Shown: piece after piece, positions 6,803 through 10,214 of the stretch
Position numbering within the stretch: the stretch's first letter is position 1
Layout: every line of letters starts with the position of its first letter
DNA from: Firmicutes bacterium UBA5389
GTDB lineage: Bacteria; Bacillota; DTU025
Direction: 5' to 3'
Length of the DNA: 10,214 bases
Assembly (NCBI GenBank): GCA_002409965.1
Contig: DHON01000030.1
Coordinates: 5,455 to 15,668, forward strand
Made by a program: the position numbers and the translations under genes
Notes under the pieces: generated by a model
Told to the model about the DNA's origin: nothing
The model's database searches: none
What the model saw: only the letters and a program-made list of their open reading frames with translations

Positions 6803-7728
6803 GCCCGCGCCCTCGCTTGCTTGCCGAGCAGGCCGGACGGGCGCAGGATCAGAGTCACGATGAGAACTGCGAACACGATTGCATCTTTGTAGACCGGCGG
6901 CGCGATCAGCACCCCTATGCTCTCAGCCAACCCCAGGAGCAGTCCGCCTGCCGCGGCGCCCCGGAAGTTGCCGATCCCGCCCAGCACGGCGGCGGTGAAT
7001 GCCTTGAGCCCGGCCGAGAACCCGATCATGAAGTCGATCTGGGTGTAGTAGAGGCCCACCATCACGCCGGCCACTCCCGCCAGGGACGATCCTATGATGA
7101 ATGTCCCGGCAATCACCGCCGCCGTGCGGATGCCGATGTATTCAGCTGCCTCGGCGTCCTGGCTAGTCGCACGCATTGCCCGTCCGAACTTGGTGCGCGA
7201 CACCACCATGTCCAGGAGGATCATGATCGCGACCGACGAGGCGAACATTGCGATGCGCGTGGCGGAGATGGTTGCCCCCGCCACGTGCACTGCCCAGTCT
7301 TGCGGGAAGATCAGTTCCGTTTGATACGTTTTGGCGCGTCCAGAGGTGAGGAGCATAGCTGCGTTTTCCAGTATGATCGAGACTCCCAAGGCCGAGATGA
7401 GCGGAGCCATGCGAGATCCCCCGCGCAGTGGGCGGTACGCCAGACGCTCTATCGTCGCGCCCAGCAAGGCGGTGGCGGCAACGCCCGCTGCTACCATCGC
7501 GAGAAGCGCCAGAGCTGGGCTCATGGTCAGTGCATTGCCGCGCGTGAGCAGCGATAGCGCGCCCCAGCCTGCGAAGGCGCCGACCATGAACACACTGCCG
7601 TGGGCGAAGTTGAGCATCTTGAGCACTCCATACACCATGGAGTAGCCCAGCGCGAGCAGGGCATACACACTGCCCAGCGTAACGCCGTTCACAATCTGCT
7701 GGGGTATCTGCATGAGGAACAGGTCCAT
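6799..7728 (-). CDS. livH: LivH-type HAAT-family ABC transporter permease
   Basis: 309 aa, strongly hydrophobic. The N-terminus has the family hallmark: ALGYSMVYGVLKMLNFAHG (26-44). A cytoplasmic loop near the middle (SQDAEAAEYIGI) corresponds to the ATPase-docking region, and the C-terminal AVLGGIGNFRGAAAGG is characteristic of LivH. It forms a heterodimeric membrane channel with the LivM part of the fused protein encoded next. GAGGTG (7735-7740) lies 6 nt before the ATG. The stop overlaps the start of the fusion gene by 4 bp, so the two membrane components are coupled. The symbol follows family resemblance; because the upstream leader appears tryptophan-specific, the real substrate may not be branched-chain. 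Confidence 0.93.
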   Translation of the reverse strand: MDLFLMQIPQQIVNGVTLGSVYALLALGYSMVYGVLKMLNFAHGSVFMVGAFAGWGALSLLTRGNALTMSPALALLAMVAAGVAATALLGATIERLAYRPLRGGSRMAPLISALGVSIILENAAMLLTSGRAKTYQTELIFPQDWAVHVAGATISATRIAMFASSVAIMILLDMVVSRTKFGRAMRATSQDAEAAEYIGIRTAAVIAGTFIIGSSLAGVAGVMVGLYYTQIDFMIGFSAGLKAFTAAVLGGIGNFRGAAAGGLLLGLAESIGVLIAPPVYKDAIVFAVLIVTLILRPSGLLGKQARARA

Positions 7729-7786
7729 CGTTTACACCTCGTCGCCTTAGGGACATTTGGAGTAACACTGCGCCAACATCGCCCGC

Positions 7787-7827
7787 GATGCCGGTTGACC
7801 GGCATCTGCTGGCCGGCGTCTGCCGGC
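7787..7827 (-). repeat. Two tandem GC-rich hairpins between livJ-like gene and livH
   Basis: Just after the stop of the binding-protein gene (minus strand) come GCCGGC-4 nt-GCCGGC (7812-7827), then an 8-bp perfect stem GATGCCGG-TTGA-CCGGCATC (7787-7806). There is no T-run, so full termination is unlikely. Stem-loops between a periplasmic binding-protein gene and its permease genes are known to protect the upstream mRNA (malE-malF is the classic case), giving more binding protein than permease. That role is inferred here. Confidence 0.6.
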
Positions 7828-7831
7828 GGCG

Positions 7832-9019
7832 CTAGCGAACTAGCACGAAATCGTCGCCCTTTGCCTGATAGACGTAGATGCCGGCACCGATCACATCGCC
7901 CTTGGAGTCGAAGCTTATCGGGAAGCCGAGAATGCCCTTGTAGCCGGCGGTCTTGCCCAGCGCCTCCATGACGAGGGCGCGGGTGAGCTTGGACGGGTCG
8001 GCGGATGCGCGCCGCATCGCGTCTATCAATATTCTGGCGGCTTCGTAAGTCTGCCCGGAGAACACGCTCATCGCGCCGAACTTGCCTTCAAACTTGCGGA
8101 TGAACTCCGCTGCCTCGGGGACCTCTGTTATGGCACGACCGATCGTTGTAACGTACATGCCTTCGGCGAGCCCCGCCGAACCCGCGATCAGCTGGTCCTT
8201 CTCCTTGAGTCCATCACCGCCCATGAGCTTGACCGAGATTCCGAGCCCGGCGGCCTGTTTGATGATGGACGCAGCCTGCGCCGGGTTGGCTAGCCCCAGA
8301 TACAGCAGGTCTGGCTTGGCCACCTTGACGCGAGTGAGTATAGGGGAGAAGTCCCTGTCTTCCAGCGTAATCTGGCTTCGGACGGTCTTGATGCCTGAGG
8401 CTTTGAGCGCCGCTTCCACCTCGTCTGACAGCCCTTGGCCGTAGGCGGTCTTGTCATCAATGATGTAGACGCTCTTCGCCTTCAAGACCTCCACCACGAA
8501 CTCGGCCGATGCCGGGCCCTGCGCATCGTCGCGCGGGCATATCCTGTGCATGACCTTGTACCCTGTCTCAGTGAGCGACGGTTTGGTGGCCGACTGGCTG
8601 ATGATGGCCAGGCCGGCCCGCTGGTAGGTGGGAAGCGCTGCCTCCACTGTGGAGCTGTTCATGGGGCCGACGACTCCGAGCACCGCCCGGTCCATGGCCA
8701 GCTTCTCTGCGACGAGTATGGCCTTGGACGAGTCGCCGGCATCGTCCGCCTCGACGATCTCGATCTTCCTGCCGCGTACACCGCCTGCGGCATTGGCCTC
8801 TTCCACTGCCATCCTGATGGCGTTCAGGCCGTCAAGTCCGATCTTAGACAAGTCGCCTGAATAGGGTCCTGCCGCGCCGATCTTGATAGGAGAGAGATTT
8901 GCCGCACTGTGCACGAGACCTGCTCCGGGGAATCCTGCGAACCCCATGAGCGCCGCGAACGTCGTGAGCGCGACGAGGGCGGACAGAGTGCGCCTGAGAT
9001 TGAGTAGACGCGCCTTCAT
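7832..9019 (-). CDS. LivJ-type HAAT-family substrate-binding protein
   Basis: 395 aa. A signal peptide (Arg-rich n-region, hydrophobic core about residues 13-30) ends near HSA/ANL (about 37-42), and the mature protein opens with PIKIGAAGPYSGDL, the standard start of the Peripla_BP_6 (LivJ/LivK/AmiC) fold. Later hallmarks are GVVGPMNSSTVEAALP and the hinge region YIIDDKTAYGQG. There is no Cys in the signal region, so it is predicted to be a soluble secreted protein, not a lipoprotein. The ATG at 9019 is chosen because a perfect AAGGAGG (9028-9034) lies 8 nt upstream; a longer frame from 9106 has no ribosome binding site. It captures an amino acid for LivH plus the LivMGF fusion. It is first in the operon, behind a T-box leader whose specifier indicates tryptophan, so an aromatic ligand is plausible. 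Confidence 0.93.
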   Translation of the reverse strand: MKARLLNLRRTLSALVALTTFAALMGFAGFPGAGLVHSAANLSPIKIGAAGPYSGDLSKIGLDGLNAIRMAVEEANAAGGVRGRKIEIVEADDAGDSSKAILVAEKLAMDRAVLGVVGPMNSSTVEAALPTYQRAGLAIISQSATKPSLTETGYKVMHRICPRDDAQGPASAEFVVEVLKAKSVYIIDDKTAYGQGLSDEVEAALKASGIKTVRSQITLEDRDFSPILTRVKVAKPDLLYLGLANPAQAASIIKQAAGLGISVKLMGGDGLKEKDQLIAGSAGLAEGMYVTTIGRAITEVPEAAEFIRKFEGKFGAMSVFSGQTYEAARILIDAMRRASADPSKLTRALVMEALGKTAGYKGILGFPISFDSKGDVIGAGIYVYQAKGDDFVLVR

Positions 9020-9063
9020 TGTGATTGCCTCCTTATGCTTGAAATCATGGGCTCCTGGAGCGC

Positions 9064-9077
9064 CGATGCCGGCATCG
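9064..9077. repeat. 14-bp perfect palindrome in the leader before the livJ-like gene
   Basis: CGATGCCGGCATCG is fully self-complementary. It lies 45 bp upstream of the binding-protein start, downstream of the T-box terminator. Its arms (GATGCC/GGCATC) also occur in the hairpin at 7787-7806 on the other side of the gene. Between the T-box terminator and the start codon (9020-9223, about 200 bp) I see no gene and nothing else noteworthy. Confidence 0.7.
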
Positions 9078-9223
9078 TTCGGGTCGCTACCTGGTCTGGT
9101 TGCCATGAGCCGCGCGGCAGAGACGTCAGAGGTCGGGCAGATGGCAGGCGCCGTCAGTTCGCGATGGCCACTCGCCGATGATGCTCACTCAGGCCGGATA
9201 CTCTGTCATGCGGGGCGGAACAC

Positions 9224-9249
9224 AAAAAGCCCGTCCGCAAGGGACGAGC
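9224..9249 (-). terminator. Intrinsic terminator of the T-box leader
   Basis: GCUCGUCC-CUUGC-GGACGGGC followed by UUUUU: an 8-bp stem with one G-U pair, a 5-nt loop and a U-tract at 9228-9224. It directly follows the T-box, and its 5' side would be displaced when uncharged tRNA stabilises the antiterminator. Confidence 0.93.
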
Positions 9250-9257
9250 TCTACGCT

Positions 9258-9271
9258 CGTGGTGCCACCCT
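9258..9271 (-). promoter_or_regulatory. T-box motif / antiterminator bulge (UGGC)
   Basis: AGGGUGGCACCACG on the minus strand matches the consensus AGGGUGGNACCGCG with one change. The UGGN bulge (9267-9264) pairs with the tRNA 3' end NCCA; N is C here, so the partner tRNA should have discriminator G. That fits tRNA-Trp and does not fit tRNA-Leu, -Ile or -Val, which have A73 in bacteria. Confidence 0.93.
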
Positions 9272-9478
9272 AGTAGGGCAGATACACTGCCCCTCTCATT
9301 TCAGAGCACGGCCTGCTATCCACCGGCACCACACGAGGCGCATTCATCTGCGCGATCGCGGCCTGACGCGGAGGCGATGCCCCTGCCCGATAACGGAGGC
9401 TTCCGGCTCGGCCTACTGGGCAGCGCAGCACACCATGATTCCTGCCTGCGCTGGCCGTTTGGCTTGCGACTCCGGGGC

Positions 9479-9481
9479 CCA
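9479..9481 (-). promoter_or_regulatory. T-box specifier triplet, read as UGG (Trp)
   Basis: In glyQS the specifier is followed by a single purine and then the lower Stem I helix. Here the order is ...GGC-GAG-UGG-G-CCCC, so the same geometry selects UGG, complementary to the CCA anticodon of tRNA-Trp. A one-base shift gives GUG (Val) and a three-base shift gives GAG (Glu). Val is disfavoured by the antiterminator bulge UGGC, which requires discriminator G73. Glu tRNA also has G73, so only geometry argues against it. Confidence 0.7.
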
Positions 9482-9618
9482 CTCGCCGCATTCCTCCCGC
9501 GGGGCTTGCACTCTCCCCCGCTCGCTATGGGAAGCTTTGACTGCGACGATCTTCCCCTTCAACGTCTTTGCATTCGCACACGATTCAGCTGTGAGATGAT
9601 CCAGATACCTTGTTACAA

Positions 9619-9647
9619 GAGATACCACGAACAGTGGCGGTTGTCAA
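9619..9647 (-). promoter_or_regulatory. Promoter of the T-box/liv-type operon
   Basis: On the minus strand a perfect -35 TTGACA (9647-9642) is followed by a 17-bp spacer and TATCTC (9624-9619). The -10 is weak, but it carries an extended TG one base upstream (TGG-TATCTC). Transcription should begin near 9612, which places Stem I about 55 nt into the transcript, as expected for a T-box leader. Confidence 0.65.
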
Positions 9648-10214
9648 TGGTGGATTTTGTGCCGATCAGGATTCCGCCAAGGTCGCGGATAGTCGCGCCC
9701 ACTCTGTTGCTGGCCTGTAGCTTGCGCGTCCGCGCGGGCCGATCTTTCGGGCCGGATCAAGTCCAGCGAGACGGTGCAAGATAGAAAACCAGCTCCACTG
9801 GGGCAGAGATGTCGCCTTTGACGAGGATAGATCCCAACGTCGTCCCCCATTGCCTACGCAAGCCCGACACTGGAAAAAAGGGCTTTGACGGTGACCTGGG
9901 AAGCCATCGCGGGGCAACCTGCTTCAAATGAGGCAGGTCAGGGAACCGCAGCTCAGCGCGGGTACGGCCGCCGCGTCTCGATCGCGCCGCGGTCCCAGCC
10001 CAGCGCTTGGAGCTCTTCGGATTGTCTGAGCGTTAGGCCCTGTAGCTTGAGTTTGAGCGGCTGTGCCAGCCAGTCCTGAAAGGGACTCTGACGGGACCCT
10101 GCCGGGACCCTGCCGGGACCCTGCCGGGACCCTGCCAATAGTCCTACCAACTCTGGCGATGCTTAGGGGGGCAGAAGCGGTTTCCACAGAACTAAGTAGC
10201 TCGCAATAAGTCCT
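9648..10214. other. Region without an intact gene; decayed coding-like frames
   Basis: 567 bp upstream of the operon promoter. On the minus strand a frame downstream of a TAA near 10160 runs through an 11-bp minisatellite and continues in a protein-like stretch ending LGWDRGAIETRRPYPR-stop (stop at 9955-9953). A second minus frame (9885-9757) contains LGSILVKGDISAPVELVF and ends in TGA. Neither has a credible start and I do not recognise either with confidence. The second weakly recalls the segment before the last catalytic region of IS4-like transposases. The region is best read as a gene or mobile-element remnant; a non-coding alternative cannot be excluded. Confidence 0.35.
10082..10136. 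repeat. 11-bp minisatellite, 4 perfect units plus 1 degenerate
   Basis: GGGACCCTGCC is repeated four times without mismatch at 10093-10136. It is preceded by a two-mismatch copy GGGACTCTGAC (10082-10092). The unit contains the palindrome GGGACCC. Eleven is not a multiple of three, so changes in copy number would shift any reading frame through it. Confidence 0.95.

Larger units (their letters stand above)
9224..9612 (-). ncRNA. T-box riboswitch leader, predicted tryptophan (tRNA-Trp) specific
   Basis: This is a cis-acting leader RNA that reads tRNA charging and controls transcription of the importer operon. Read on the minus strand, Stem I (about 9557-9474) has a lower helix GGGG/CCCC, a specifier loop, an upper helix GUCGCA/UGCGGC, then CUUCCC/GGGAGG with an AUAGCGA bulge (the AG-bulge), and GCGGGG/CCCCGC capped by the 11-nt loop GAGAGUGCAAG; this matches Bacillus glyQS in size and order. 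Stem II is CAGCGCAG/CUGCGCUG (9453-9421). The conserved AGUAGGCCGAGCCGG and CCGUUAUC follow (9417-9389). Stem III is GGGCAG/CUGCCC (9292-9276), directly before the T-box. The T-box proper and a terminator end the leader. The codon in specifier position is UGG (9481-9479), followed by a purine and the lower helix. Uncharged tRNA should permit read-through and raise importer expression. Confidence 0.93.

Noticed and set aside
7832..9106. Longer version of the livJ-like protein starting at 9106
   Set aside because: The extra 29 residues precede a clear signal peptide, there is no ribosome binding site before 9106, and AAGGAGG sits at the correct distance from the ATG at 9019.
9480..9482. GUG (valine) as the T-box specifier, which would suit a branched-chain amino acid importer
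   Set aside because: It leaves two unpaired bases, not one, before the lower helix, and tRNA-Val carries A73, which would need UGGU in place of the observed UGGC. Kept only as the main alternative.
8883..9599. Plus-strand 238-codon open frame through the leader region
   Set aside because: It runs antisense through the T-box RNA and the signal peptide of the binding protein. The RNA structure fully explains this sequence.
1..10214. CRISPR array, tRNA, rRNA or prophage attachment site
   Set aside because: No spaced direct repeats of CRISPR type, no cloverleaf or rRNA-like sequence and no integrase gene were seen in reading the window.

Overview
The window is GC-rich bacterial chromosome. Two facts point to the Bacillota or a near relative, although I cannot name the species: a canonical T-box riboswitch (positions 9224-9612, minus strand), and strong AAGGAGG-type ribosome binding sites. 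Neither ABC substrate-binding protein has a convincing lipobox cysteine. That would fit a diderm, high-GC Bacillota lineage, but it is only an inference.

Layout: positions 1-213 hold a promoter region with a 13-bp tandem repeat and a 10-bp palindrome over the -35 box. A plus-strand group follows: an Mrp/NBP35-type Fe-S carrier ATPase (214-1038), then a compact NitT/TauT/SsuABC-type ABC importer made of a substrate-binding protein (1105-2205), an ATPase (2202-3050) and a permease (3007-3825). The importer genes overlap, so they are translationally coupled. Nothing in the window names the importer's substrate. A 256-bp convergent gap (3826-4081) separates this group from a minus-strand operon.

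The minus-strand operon, read right to left, consists of a promoter (9619-9647), a roughly 390-nt T-box leader, a LivJ-type periplasmic binding protein (7832-9019), a LivH permease (6799-7728) and one 906-codon gene (4082-6802) that fuses LivM, LivG and LivF into a single polypeptide. Three genes therefore encode a complete hydrophobic amino acid (HAAT/LIV) ABC importer.

The most interesting signal is the T-box. Its specifier loop reads UGG (tryptophan) by geometry. Its antiterminator bulge reads UGGC, which pairs with a tRNA carrying discriminator G73, as tRNA-Trp does; tRNAs for Leu, Ile and Val carry A73. This predicts that a LIV-family importer is induced by tryptophan starvation and probably carries tryptophan or aromatic amino acids. 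The fused LivMGF protein also has departures from consensus in the LivF Walker A and the LivG signature, and these two motifs would meet in the same composite ATP site.

The right end (9648-10214) has no intact gene. It holds decayed coding-like frames and an 11-bp minisatellite.
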